Assembly: GCF_900590755.1 (NCBI RefSeq)
Contig: NZ_UUOC01000050.1
Coordinates: 233,083 to 297,082 of the forward strand
Length of the DNA stretch: 64,000 nucleotides
Origin: Pseudomonas viridiflava
GTDB taxonomy: Bacteria; Pseudomonadota; Gammaproteobacteria; Pseudomonadales; Pseudomonadaceae
Direction: 5' to 3'
Every line of letters starts with the position of its first letter. Position 1 is the first letter of the stretch. Below the pieces are notes generated by a model, which saw only the letters and a list, made by a program, of their open reading frames with translations, was not told the origin of the DNA and searched no databases. A program made the translations under genes and the position numbers. Of the stretch, positions 26,663 to 35,603 are shown in pieces.

Positions 26663-27648
26663 GTAGGGGTCTCGGCCATCTGATAGGCGGTTTGCAGGGC
26701 GACTTGCAGGCTGCCGGTGTCGATCTTGCCGCTGCCTGCCAGATCCAGGGCGGTGCCGTGGTCAACAGAGGTGCGAACAATCGGTAGGCCCAACGTCACG
26801 TTGACTGCAGCGCCGAAACCTTTGTATTTCAGCACGGGCAGACCCTGGTCGTGGTACATCGCCAGCACTGCATCGCAGTGCTCCAGATATTTGGGGGTAA
26901 ACAGAGTGTCGGCAGGTAACGGGCCACGCAAATCCAGGCCCTCGCTGCGCAGACGCTCCAGAGCGGGTTCGATGATGTCGATTTCTTCGCGGCCCAGATG
27001 CCCGCTTTCACCGGCATGAGGGTTGAGCCCGCAGACTAGAATACGCGGCTTGGGGATACCGAATTTGTTGACCAGATCGGCGTGCAGGATGCGTGTTACC
27101 CGCTCAAGTCGCTCGGCGGTGATCGCATCGGCCACCTCGCGCAACGGCAGATGAGTTGTCACCAGTGCAACCCGCAGGTCGCCAGTGGCCAGCATCATCA
27201 CCACTTGCTCGGTGTTGGTCAGCTCGGCGAGAAACTCGGTGTGCCCGGAAAAGGCGTTGCCGCCTTCGTTGATCACGCCCTTGTGTACCGGCGCGGTGAT
27301 CATCCCGGCAAAACTGCCGTCCATGCAGCCTTGGCCCGCGCGGGTCAGGGTTTGCAGGACGAAAGCGCCGTTGGCTTTGTTTAGCTGGCCGGTGACCACG
27401 GGGGCGAGCAGAGGCGTATCCCAGACATACAGGCTGCCCGCCGGGGCGGGCAGGTCGGGGAAGGCATCAGGGGTGACGCGAATCAGATCGACGACCACGC
27501 CCAGCTGGGCGGCCCGCTCGGAGAGCAGGTCGCAGCTGGTGATGGCAATAAGGGGGTGCGGCTGAGGCTGGGTGGCGAGTAGCAGGCAAAGGTCAGGACC
27601 AATGCCGGCCGGCTCGCCGGGTGTCAGTGCGAAACGCTTTGGTTTCAC
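26659..27648 (-). CDS. pdxA: 4-hydroxythreonine-4-phosphate dehydrogenase PdxA
   Basis: A 329-residue enzyme of pyridoxal-phosphate synthesis that oxidises 4-phosphohydroxy-threonine. TPGEPAGIGPDL at the N-terminus, GHTEFLAELT, GLNPHAGESGHLG and the C-terminal DHGTALDLAGSGKID are family signatures with the metal-binding histidines. It overlaps both neighbours by 4 bp (surA and rsmA), a tightly coupled operon. Confidence 0.97.
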   Translation of the reverse strand: MKPKRFALTPGEPAGIGPDLCLLLATQPQPHPLIAITSCDLLSERAAQLGVVVDLIRVTPDAFPDLPAPAGSLYVWDTPLLAPVVTGQLNKANGAFVLQTLTRAGQGCMDGSFAGMITAPVHKGVINEGGNAFSGHTEFLAELTNTEQVVMMLATGDLRVALVTTHLPLREVADAITAERLERVTRILHADLVNKFGIPKPRILVCGLNPHAGESGHLGREEIDIIEPALERLRSEGLDLRGPLPADTLFTPKYLEHCDAVLAMYHDQGLPVLKYKGFGAAVNVTLGLPIVRTSVDHGTALDLAGSGKIDTGSLQVALQTAYQMAETPT

Positions 27649-28973
27649 TGTGCAGCCTTGTCAGCGCCGGGCAGTTTGATTTCAACATACGCTTCGTCAC
27701 GGATCTGACGCAGCCATGTTTGCAGCTCTTCGTCGTACTTGCGGTTACGCAGAGCCATCAACGCCTGCTGCTCGCGAGCCTGGCCGGTGGCGTCTGTGGA
27801 GCGGCGACCAAGAACTTCCAGAACGTGCCAGCCGTAAGCGGTCTTGAATGGTTTGGACAAGGTGCCTTGCGGCGTCTCGTTCATGACCTGACGGAATTCT
27901 GGAACCAGCGAGTTAGGGTCAACCCAGTTCAGGTCGCCGCCGTTGAGTGCCGAGCCCGGATCTTCAGAGAAGCTCTTGGCCAGGGTCGCGAAGTCATCGC
28001 CGTCCTGAATGCGGTCGTAGATTTTCTGCGCCAGACGCTTGGTTTCTTCTTCGCTGCGGATCTCGCTTGGCTTGATCAGGATGTGACGCACGTGAACTTC
28101 ATCGCGCATCTGTGCCTGACCCTGACCACCGCGTTTTTCCAGCAGCTTGAGGATGATGAAACCGCCCGGTGTACGTGCCGGAGGAGTGACATCGCCCACT
28201 GGCATGGAGCCGAGCATTTCGCCGAACGGAGGTGGCAGCTGTGCGGCTTTACGCCAGCCCATGTCGCCGCCTTCCAGCGCGCTTTCGCTGGCCGAGTTGG
28301 CGATCGCTGCCTGACCGAAGTCAGCACCTTGCTTGAGCTTGCCGTACAAATCCTGAGCCTTGCGCGCAGCGGCCTGGATCTGGTCTGACGATGCGCTGTC
28401 AGGTGTTGCGATCAGGATATTGGCGAGGTGGAATTCTTCGGACAACTGAGCCTGACCCTGGCCCGAGGCCAGGAAGTTCTTCACTTCCTGCTCGGAAACC
28501 TGAATACGCTCGGCAACCCGGCGCTGACGCACACGGCTGATGACCATTTCACGACGAACCTGCTCGCGCGCATCGTTGAACGAAAGACCATCATGGGCCA
28601 ACGCGGCGCGGAATTGTTCCACGCTCATGTTGTTGCGCTCGGCAATGGTGCCAATCGCCTGATTCAGCTCTTCGTCAGTGATGCGAATGCCGGAGCGCTC
28701 GCCCATCTGCAACTGAAGGTTTTCCAGGATCAGACGATCCAGAACCTGCGGTTGCAGTGCTTCGGCAGGCGGAACGCCTGAACCACGCTTGGCGATGGTC
28801 TGTTGAACCTCGCGGACACGCTGGTCCATCTGGCTCTTCATGATCACGTCGTTATCGACGATGGCCACCACGCTGTCCAGCGGACGAACCGCAGCGTGCG
28901 CTGCAGTCCCCAGGAGTAACGCGCCCAGCACCAGCGGGCGCAAACAATCAGAAAGCTTGGTCTTCACGTTCAC
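27645..28973 (-). CDS. surA: Periplasmic chaperone / peptidyl-prolyl isomerase SurA
   Basis: A 442-residue periplasmic chaperone for outer-membrane proteins. It has a signal peptide (residues about 1-27, ending AAHA), a SurA N-terminal chaperone domain and two parvulin domains (about 185-285 and 295-395; each with the EEFHLANILI or DEVHVRHILI opening and FGQAA or FATLA followed by FSED). It lies directly after lptD, whose product it helps to assemble; the two genes overlap by 26 bp. Confidence 0.97.
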   Translation of the reverse strand: MNVKTKLSDCLRPLVLGALLLGTAAHAAVRPLDSVVAIVDNDVIMKSQMDQRVREVQQTIAKRGSGVPPAEALQPQVLDRLILENLQLQMGERSGIRITDEELNQAIGTIAERNNMSVEQFRAALAHDGLSFNDAREQVRREMVISRVRQRRVAERIQVSEQEVKNFLASGQGQAQLSEEFHLANILIATPDSASSDQIQAAARKAQDLYGKLKQGADFGQAAIANSASESALEGGDMGWRKAAQLPPPFGEMLGSMPVGDVTPPARTPGGFIILKLLEKRGGQGQAQMRDEVHVRHILIKPSEIRSEEETKRLAQKIYDRIQDGDDFATLAKSFSEDPGSALNGGDLNWVDPNSLVPEFRQVMNETPQGTLSKPFKTAYGWHVLEVLGRRSTDATGQAREQQALMALRNRKYDEELQTWLRQIRDEAYVEIKLPGADKAAQ

Positions 28974-31728
28974 GATAACCTTGAATGCCTTTGTCGAGGA
29001 AGCTCTCTACTTTGGCGCCGGTAACGCCACCAAGTCCCTTCAACACAATTTGTAGGAATACGCCGCGGTCGCCTTTTTCGTTCTGAGGGGCTTCCTGGCT
29101 GAATTCGTCGTAGTCGATCCAGTAGCGGCTGATCAGGCGCAGTTTCCAACAGCAGTTGTCATATTCGAAACCACCAAAGGCTTCGATAGTACGGTTGCGG
29201 TTGTAGTCGAACTGCCAGCGGCTGATCGCGCTCCACTGCGGCACGATTGGCCAGATGACCGAGAAATCGTGCTGCTGGATCTTGTAGTAGTCCTTCACGT
29301 AGCCCGGTTGCCCTGGCGTGCCGTAATCACCACCACCGACGCTCCAGCGACCGGTGTTCTGGTCGTAACGGACCAGGTCATTGCGGTAGCGGTAGCCGAG
29401 GTTGACGATCTTGTTCGGATTGTCTTCAGGCTGGTAGCGGAACATCGCGCTGCCCGAACGGGTGCTGCGGCTGTCCGGATCCCAGTTGAAGTCCGAATTC
29501 ACACGCCAGTCGCGGTTGAAGCGGTATTCGTATTCCAGCGCGTAAGGCGAGACGTTCGCTTGTGCATCGTCACGATCCTTGAACACTACGCCTGGCAGCT
29601 GGACTTCACGATCCTTGAAGTACAGCGCCTGACCAATGCTGAAGCGTTGGCGTTCGAAACCGTTGTCTTCGATCCAGCGGTTGGTCACGCCCAGCGACAG
29701 CTTGTTCTCGTCACCGATGCGGTCGGAACCGACGAAACGGTTGTCGCGGAACAGCGATGCATAGTTGAAGGTCGTCTCGGCGCTGTCGAATACCGGGATA
29801 TCGGTCTGGTCTTTCTCAGGAACATAGAGGTAGAACAGGCGCGGTTCCAGGGTCTGGCGATAGTCCTTGCCGAACCAGTTGGTATTGCGGTCGAAATACA
29901 GGCCGCTGTCGACGCTGAAGATCGGTACGCTGCGGCTTTGGCTGCTGCTGTACTCTTCGTCGGCGAGCAGGGACGTCTTGCCTTTGCCGTCCAGATCCAG
30001 ATCGTACTGGGTGTAGACGTATTTGAGCTTCGGCGTCAGGAAACCGTAGGTCCAGTTCATCGGCAGACTGACCGATGGAGCCAGGTTCAGACGATCACCG
30101 TTGGCGCGGGCCAGACCTGCAACGTTGTTGTCCAGACGTGGCGACACGTTGCCGTTCTGGTCAACGTAGCTGCCATTGCGCAGATCACGGTCAAAGCGCA
30201 CTGCTTCGGTCTGGTAATCAAACTGCAAGCCACCCGGGTTGTACGGCAGAGAACCGTTGAAGGTGATCTGCGGCAGGCGGTTGTACGGCGTGATGTTGGA
30301 AACCGTCGCCAGCTTGTAGGCCTGGGCATTGAGCACTGCGGCGAAGGTGTCGCCACGGTAGGTCAGGGAGCCCTGCTGATTCAGGAAGTCGGTGGTTTTG
30401 ACACCAATCTGATCGGTTTCCAGATCCTGGAAGTAATACGGGTCGCTGATGTCGGTGTAGTCGACCTGAGTCAGCCAGCGCGAGTCGAGACCGCCCTTGT
30501 GCTGCCAGTTCATCATCCAGCGAGTGTCTTTGTAGTCACTCTGGCGGCTGCGCTCGTCATCGTCGTCGTTGAGGTATGCGCCGCCGAACTGACCTTCGCT
30601 GCTTTTGGTCAGGTAGCGGAATTCGCCTTCCATCAACAGGCCGCGCTTGCTCATGTAACGAGGATAGAGCGTGGCGTCGTAGTTCGGTGCGAGGTTGAAA
30701 TAGTACGGCGTGACCAGCATCAGGCCGGTGTCGCTGCTGGTGCCAATGGATGGCGGCAGGAAGCCTGACTGGCGACGATCGTCGATCGGGAAGTAGATAT
30801 ACGGCGTGTAGAGAACCGGTATGTCTTTGACCCGAAGAGTCGCGTTGGTCGCGGTGCCGAAGCCGGTAGCCGGGTTCAGCGTGATGTTGTTGCCCTTGAG
30901 CGTCCAAGCATTGCTGTTGGGTTCGCACGTGGTGTACGTGCCGTCCTTCAGACGAATGATCGCGTTCTCGGCACGCTTGGCGTACAGCGCGTTACCGCGG
31001 ATGTTCGATTTGTGCAGGACGTATTCTGCGTTGTCGATCTGGGCTTCGCCGGTATCGAGTTGCAGTTCGGCGTGGTCGCCGACGATCAGGGCGCCGTTGT
31101 CGCGCAGACGGACATCGCCGTTCAGCTCGCCACGGTTTTCAGCCTGATAGAGGCTCGCTTCCTGAGCCTGAACCTGCATGCTGCCCTGGCGCATGACAAC
31201 GTCACCAGCCAGCGAGGCAACCTGTTGTTCCTGCTCGTAGCGCGACGCCTTGGCACCGATGAACATCGGTGCTTCTTTCATCGGCGTCTTGTCGTCCATG
31301 CCCGGACGAATCGGCTCGACATAGGCGCCCGAGCAATACGGGCCGGTTTCGGCCAGTTGCGCAGGAGTCAGCTGTTCGCGAGGAACCCAGTCGAGGTGGC
31401 TGTAGTCTGCACTGCGCGACTTCAGGCCGCGGCCTTTGGCTTCGGTGACCAGTTTGGCCGCTGGGGCCCCTGATTCACTGATGGTGGAGCCGCTGTCCGA
31501 AGTGACCGTGCCGTTGGAGCTGACCGACGTCGTGCTATGCACGGGGCGCGGAGGCAACTCGACAGCATTGGTTTTCGGCGCACAATCCCAGGCACCCGAA
31601 GCAGAGACTGAGCAGTCATACTGTTCCGCGGCGACCACGAATGGAGCGGCTAAAGGTTGCATCGCCAGCAAACTGCCGGTTACGAGCAACGGAAATTTTT
31701 TACGAAACGCGGGGGATTTCAATGCCAT
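28948..31728 (-). CDS. lptD: LPS-assembly outer-membrane protein LptD
   Basis: A 926-residue outer-membrane protein that inserts lipopolysaccharide into the outer leaflet with LptE. A signal peptide is followed by a Pseudomonas-type N-terminal extension with two cysteines (YDCSVSASGAWDC). The OstA/LptA-like beta-jellyroll is at about 150-290 and a large C-terminal beta-barrel follows, with adjacent cysteines near the end (YDNCCWKL). These four cysteines form the disulfides needed for function. First gene of the operon, divergent from amgK. Confidence 0.97.
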   Translation of the reverse strand: MALKSPAFRKKFPLLVTGSLLAMQPLAAPFVVAAEQYDCSVSASGAWDCAPKTNAVELPPRPVHSTTSVSSNGTVTSDSGSTISESGAPAAKLVTEAKGRGLKSRSADYSHLDWVPREQLTPAQLAETGPYCSGAYVEPIRPGMDDKTPMKEAPMFIGAKASRYEQEQQVASLAGDVVMRQGSMQVQAQEASLYQAENRGELNGDVRLRDNGALIVGDHAELQLDTGEAQIDNAEYVLHKSNIRGNALYAKRAENAIIRLKDGTYTTCEPNSNAWTLKGNNITLNPATGFGTATNATLRVKDIPVLYTPYIYFPIDDRRQSGFLPPSIGTSSDTGLMLVTPYYFNLAPNYDATLYPRYMSKRGLLMEGEFRYLTKSSEGQFGGAYLNDDDDERSRQSDYKDTRWMMNWQHKGGLDSRWLTQVDYTDISDPYYFQDLETDQIGVKTTDFLNQQGSLTYRGDTFAAVLNAQAYKLATVSNITPYNRLPQITFNGSLPYNPGGLQFDYQTEAVRFDRDLRNGSYVDQNGNVSPRLDNNVAGLARANGDRLNLAPSVSLPMNWTYGFLTPKLKYVYTQYDLDLDGKGKTSLLADEEYSSSQSRSVPIFSVDSGLYFDRNTNWFGKDYRQTLEPRLFYLYVPEKDQTDIPVFDSAETTFNYASLFRDNRFVGSDRIGDENKLSLGVTNRWIEDNGFERQRFSIGQALYFKDREVQLPGVVFKDRDDAQANVSPYALEYEYRFNRDWRVNSDFNWDPDSRSTRSGSAMFRYQPEDNPNKIVNLGYRYRNDLVRYDQNTGRWSVGGGDYGTPGQPGYVKDYYKIQQHDFSVIWPIVPQWSAISRWQFDYNRNRTIEAFGGFEYDNCCWKLRLISRYWIDYDEFSQEAPQNEKGDRGVFLQIVLKGLGGVTGAKVESFLDKGIQGYREREDQAF

Positions 31729-31857
31729 CTTATTAGTCCGGGCTTCCTGCGCGCCATCTGCCCGCGGGGGGGCCGCACGCCTCTCGATGGGCTGAAAAAG
31801 ATGTCGGATAATAAAGCATGACCCGCTTGACGGCTAGCGCCGTCGGAGACCCTTGCA

Positions 31858-32883
31858 ATGCCAGATCAAGATGTACGCCTGCAACACCTCAAACTTTGGC
31901 TCGATGAGCAACTGCCAGCGCTGTTCGCGGCTCAAGGTTGGGGCGCGATACCCCCGGCCACGTTGACTGCGGCCAGTAGTGACGCAAGTTTTCGCCGTTA
32001 CTTCCGCTGGGAAGGCGGTGAGCAAACTTTTATTGTGATGGATGCTCCACCCCCCCAGGAAAATTGCAAACCGTTCGTGGATATCGCTCGTTTGCTGAAA
32101 AAATCCGGGATTAATGTTCCGCAAATTTATGCCGAAGACCTTGAGCGAGGCTTTTTGCTGCTCAACGATCTAGGTCGAAAAACCTATCTCGACGTCATCG
32201 ATGCAGAGAATGCCGATCAGTTGTTTGGCGATGCTTTCGATGCGCTGCTGGCTTATCAGCAACTGCCCATGGATGCGCCGCTGCCCAGCTATGACGTGGC
32301 TTTGTTGCGCCGCGAGCTGGAGTTGTTCCCAGAGTGGTACGTGCGCAAACACTTGGGCATCGAGATGGACCCGCAACAGTTGGCCCTTTGGCAGCGGGTC
32401 AGCGATCTGTTGATCGACAGCGCTCTGGCGCAACCCAAAGTGCTGGTGCACCGCGACTATATGCCGCGCAATCTGATGCTCAGCGAACCCAATCCGGGCG
32501 TGCTGGATTTTCAGGATGCGGTATACGGGCCGGTCACTTATGACGTGACGTGCCTGTTCAAGGATGCCTTCCTTAGCTGGCCTGAAGAGCGCGTGCACGG
32601 CTGGCTCGAAACATACTGGAGCCGCGCGCGTGCGTTGGGCATTCCGGTTCAGGATGAATTCCCGGCCTTCCTGCAAGCCAGTGATCTGATGGGCGTGCAG
32701 CGGCATTTGAAAGTCATCGGGATTTTTGCGCGCATTTGCCATCGCGATGGCAAGCCGCGCTATCTGGCCGACGTGCCACGCTTCTTCGCCTATATAGAAG
32801 CCGTACTGGCGCGCCGTCCGGAGTTGGCAGAATTGGGGCAATTGCTGAGCAGCCTGAGCCATCCGTCGAAGCAGACGGTGTGA
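31858..32883 (+). CDS. amgK: N-acetylmuramate/N-acetylglucosamine anomeric kinase AmgK
   Basis: A 341-residue aminoglycoside-phosphotransferase-fold sugar kinase. It phosphorylates MurNAc at C1 in the Pseudomonas cell-wall recycling bypass that avoids MurA and gives fosfomycin tolerance. The catalytic loop VLVHRDYMPRNLML and metal-binding VLDFQDAVYGP are intact (about residues 195-230). Divergent from lptD over a 129-bp region and followed 63 bp later by murU, its pathway partner. Confidence 0.93.
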   Translation: MPDQDVRLQHLKLWLDEQLPALFAAQGWGAIPPATLTAASSDASFRRYFRWEGGEQTFIVMDAPPPQENCKPFVDIARLLKKSGINVPQIYAEDLERGFLLLNDLGRKTYLDVIDAENADQLFGDAFDALLAYQQLPMDAPLPSYDVALLRRELELFPEWYVRKHLGIEMDPQQLALWQRVSDLLIDSALAQPKVLVHRDYMPRNLMLSEPNPGVLDFQDAVYGPVTYDVTCLFKDAFLSWPEERVHGWLETYWSRARALGIPVQDEFPAFLQASDLMGVQRHLKVIGIFARICHRDGKPRYLADVPRFFAYIEAVLARRPELAELGQLLSSLSHPSKQTV

Positions 32884-32946
32884 ATCACGCGACGGTATGA
32901 AGGTCATCATTAGAACAAGGCTATCGATTGTGTTGACGAGGCATGT

Positions 32947-33618
32947 ATGAAAGCGATGATTCTCGCTGCCGGAAAAGGCGAACGGATGCGCCCGTTAACC
33001 CTGCACACCCCCAAGCCGCTGGTTCGGGCGGGCGGTGTGCCACTGATTGAATACCATCTGCGCGCCCTGCAGGAAGCAGGGTTCCACGAGGTGGTGATCA
33101 ATCACGCCTGGCTTGGGCAGCAGATCGAGGACTACCTGGGTGACGGGGAGCGCTTCGGCCTGCGTATCACTCACTCCCCTGAAGGTGAGCCCCTTGAAAC
33201 CGGCGGCGGGATATTCCGTGCGCTGCCGTTGTTGGGTGACGAGCCTTTCATGGTCGTCAACGGCGACATCTGGACCGATTACCCCTTCAAGCGCTTGCGC
33301 ATGCCGCTGGCGGGCCTGGCCCATCTGGTGTTGATCGATAATCCTGCGCATCACCCGGAGGGCGACTTCTCGCTGATCGACGGGCAGGTGCGTGATTCCC
33401 TGGATGCGGGCACGCGACTGACCTATAGCGGGATTGCCGTTCTGCATCCGAAGCTGTTTGCCGATTGCCAGGATGGCTCCTTCAAGCTCGCGCCGCTGTT
33501 GCGTGCCGCCATGAATCAGGGACAGGTGACGGGCGAGCATTTCACGGGGCGTTGGGTCGATGTCGGCACCCACGAGCGTCTGGCCGAAGTCGAGCAACTG
33601 CTCGTGGCGGGTCGCTGA
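32947..33618 (+). CDS. murU: MurNAc-1-phosphate uridylyltransferase MurU
   Basis: A 223-residue nucleotidyltransferase that turns MurNAc-1-phosphate into UDP-MurNAc, the step after AmgK. The N-terminal signature is AMILAAGKGERMRPLTLHTPKPLV, followed by VVNGDIW (metal site) and a C-terminal FTGRWVDVGTHERL. The next gene begins immediately after its stop codon. Confidence 0.95.
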   Translation: MKAMILAAGKGERMRPLTLHTPKPLVRAGGVPLIEYHLRALQEAGFHEVVINHAWLGQQIEDYLGDGERFGLRITHSPEGEPLETGGGIFRALPLLGDEPFMVVNGDIWTDYPFKRLRMPLAGLAHLVLIDNPAHHPEGDFSLIDGQVRDSLDAGTRLTYSGIAVLHPKLFADCQDGSFKLAPLLRAAMNQGQVTGEHFTGRWVDVGTHERLAEVEQLLVAGR

Positions 33619-34383
33619 ATGATTTGGCCAGGCACGGTGCTGGGCGCGGGTGCGGGATTTGCCATCGCCAGCATTCCTGGCGCTTTATTGGGCGCGTTGT
33701 TGGGCCAGGCCCTCGACCGGCGCTTGGCGCTGCAAAGCTGGGCGCAGTTGCGTGAGCGTCTGGGTGGTCGAACCGTGCCTCGGGATGACGAACTGTTATT
33801 CGTGCTTTTGGGGCGTCTGGCGAAAAACGATGGTCGGGTGGTCGATCAACATATCCAGCAGGCTCGGGTCGAAATGAGCCGAATGGATATGAGTGAGCCC
33901 GCACAGCGGCGCGCCATTGCAGCGTTCAATCGTGGCAAGGAAGGGCGCGACAGCCTGAAAGGCTTTCTGCGTTCGCGCCAAACCCAGCCCCATGCCGCGG
34001 AAGGCCTGCTTCGTGCCTGCTGGCGTATGGCCTGGGCCAATGGCAAACCTTCCCGTGGCGAGCGGGAGTTGATCGTGCTGTGGGGCAAGTGGCTGGGCTG
34101 GTCAGCGGCCAAAGTCGAAGCCTTGGCTGCCGAGCATGAGCCCGCGAGAAAGCCCCTTGCCAGCAGCGGCAACAACTATCAACAGGCGCTGAAATTACTG
34201 GGCGTGGAAACCGATAGCGAGCCAGCGCACATCAAGCGTGCGTATCGCCGCCTGCTGAGCCGTCACCATCCGGACAAAATCGCGGGGTCTGGCGCCAGCC
34301 AGTTGCAAGTCCGCGATGCCACCGACCGGACTCAGGACCTGCATAACGCCTACAAAGTGATCAAAAACCGACGCGGGTTTTGA
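33619..34383 (+). CDS. DjlA-like membrane-anchored J-domain co-chaperone
   Basis: A 254-residue protein: one N-terminal glycine-rich membrane segment (residues 7-31), a TerB-like helical domain (about 55-165) and a C-terminal J domain (KLLGVETDSEPAHIKRAYRRLLSRHHPDKI) with the HPD tripeptide that stimulates DnaK. The layout matches DjlA, linked to envelope stress signalling in E. coli. ATG follows the murU TGA with no gap, so it is co-transcribed with amgK-murU. Confidence 0.9.
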   Translation: MIWPGTVLGAGAGFAIASIPGALLGALLGQALDRRLALQSWAQLRERLGGRTVPRDDELLFVLLGRLAKNDGRVVDQHIQQARVEMSRMDMSEPAQRRAIAAFNRGKEGRDSLKGFLRSRQTQPHAAEGLLRACWRMAWANGKPSRGERELIVLWGKWLGWSAAKVEALAAEHEPARKPLASSGNNYQQALKLLGVETDSEPAHIKRAYRRLLSRHHPDKIAGSGASQLQVRDATDRTQDLHNAYKVIKNRRGF

Positions 34384-34398
34384 GGCGATCACCGAACC

Positions 34399-34548
34399 TG
34401 TGGGAGCGGTGCTTGCCCGCGATAAGGTCAATGCGATCTAAAGCGAACCGCGTCCAGTCTTATCGCGGGCAAGCCACGCTCCCACATGGATCCGGTTCTG
34501 TCAGGGGTACCACGTCACGGTTCTTCGCGGGCAAGCCTCGCTCCAACA
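34399..34548. repeat. REP palindrome, GTGGGAGCG..CGCGGGCAAGC family, plus a lone arm
   Basis: A complete two-armed unit at 34399-34486 (TGTGGGAGCGGTGCTTGCCC facing GGGCAAGCCACGCTCCCACA) is followed at 34526-34548 by a single extra arm CGCGGGCAAGCCTCGCTCC. The unit lies between two convergent genes and could end transcription from both sides. Confidence 0.8.
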
Positions 34549-34553
34549 GATAT

Positions 34554-35540
34554 TCACTCCGCCTCAACCCATCCGCGAACCCGGCGAAACATTTGTTCCT
34601 GTTCGGCTGCGCTGTTGCCGGGGATGGCGGTGAGGACAACCTGAGTGAAGCCCGGCCCTTTCTTACGCTTACTGACTTGCAGGCGTTCCTGCGCGGCGTT
34701 GCGGGCCTGGGTCTGTTCCTTGTAGATGAAATCCGAGGTTTTGACTTTCAGCGCGGGAACCAGCTCGGTCAACAGCGGCTTGGTGTCCAGAGGCTCACGG
34801 GCGGTGAGCATCACCAACTTCTGCACCAACGGTGCCTGCCGCTCGCTCAGGTAGCGCGCAGCCCAATAGGCGCCGCTGCCATGACCGAGCAGGACAATGC
34901 TGCGCGCCTTGTTCTGCTGGGCGAAGCTGATGGCGCTGTCGATGCGGGCGAATATCTGCTCGGCCTGGGCTTTGGCCAGTTCGTCGGCAGCCGCTGCTCG
35001 TGCGGTTTCTGCTGCGGCTTCCTTCTCCGCCGCAGCGGCCTTGTCGGCATCGCTTGGCTCTGCGGCTTTTGGCGCTTCTTTGGATTTGTCGGCCGTTGCG
35101 GCGTCAGTGGTCGCGGGGTCTTGCTCACGGGCCTCGCTGTAATCAGCCTGTTGATCAGGCAGTGTCAGGCTCAGGCTGGCCCAGCCGATGTCCGGGAACT
35201 TGCGCCGCAGCGGACCCACGGCACCGGGCGCATCTGCGGACTCGTCAGCGCCGGGGATGATAATCACCGCGCCTTTCGGGTCGTCAGTGTTGGCCGGTTT
35301 CCACAGCGCCAGAAAGCTGCTGTCGCCCGCCTGCAATTGTTGTTGGTCCGCCACCGGAAGGCGACCTTCCAGCGCCAGGGCGTCTTCCTGGGTGCGCGGC
35401 AATAGCGGCGCGCGTTCCACGGCAGGCTCGGCTGGCTTATCTTTGCCCGGCTCAGGATCAGCCGCCATGACCGGCAATGCACAAGGTAAGATCAGCGCCA
35501 GGCACAGCGAAGGAAGAATTGCGCGAAAGGTGTAGGACAT
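34554..35540 (-). CDS. DUF3530-type alpha/beta-hydrolase-like secreted protein
   Basis: A 328-residue protein with a signal peptide (residues 1-27, ending PVMA). The middle is low-complexity and rich in A, K and E (about 165-205). The C-terminal half has VLLGHGSGAYWAARYL, a nucleophile elbow in which the usual GxSxG serine is replaced as GHGSG. It matches the DUF3530 proteins in the same place in other Pseudomonas genomes. An esterase-like fold is likely; function unknown. Convergent with the djlA-like gene and divergent from the AgtS-like sensor gene. Confidence 0.8.
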   Translation of the reverse strand: MSYTFRAILPSLCLALILPCALPVMAADPEPGKDKPAEPAVERAPLLPRTQEDALALEGRLPVADQQQLQAGDSSFLALWKPANTDDPKGAVIIIPGADESADAPGAVGPLRRKFPDIGWASLSLTLPDQQADYSEAREQDPATTDAATADKSKEAPKAAEPSDADKAAAAEKEAAAETARAAAADELAKAQAEQIFARIDSAISFAQQNKARSIVLLGHGSGAYWAARYLSERQAPLVQKLVMLTAREPLDTKPLLTELVPALKVKTSDFIYKEQTQARNAAQERLQVSKRKKGPGFTQVVLTAIPGNSAAEQEQMFRRVRGWVEAE

Positions 35541-35603
35541 TGAGTATTCCAGGCCAGAAACTATCCCGGCAGCCTAATGGGTTGATGCGCATTTGTCAGG
35601 CCC

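Noticed and set aside
29269..30768. Long open frame opposite lptD (499 codons)
   Set aside because: Antisense of a conserved outer-membrane gene; valine/alanine-rich translation typical of a GC-rich reverse frame.
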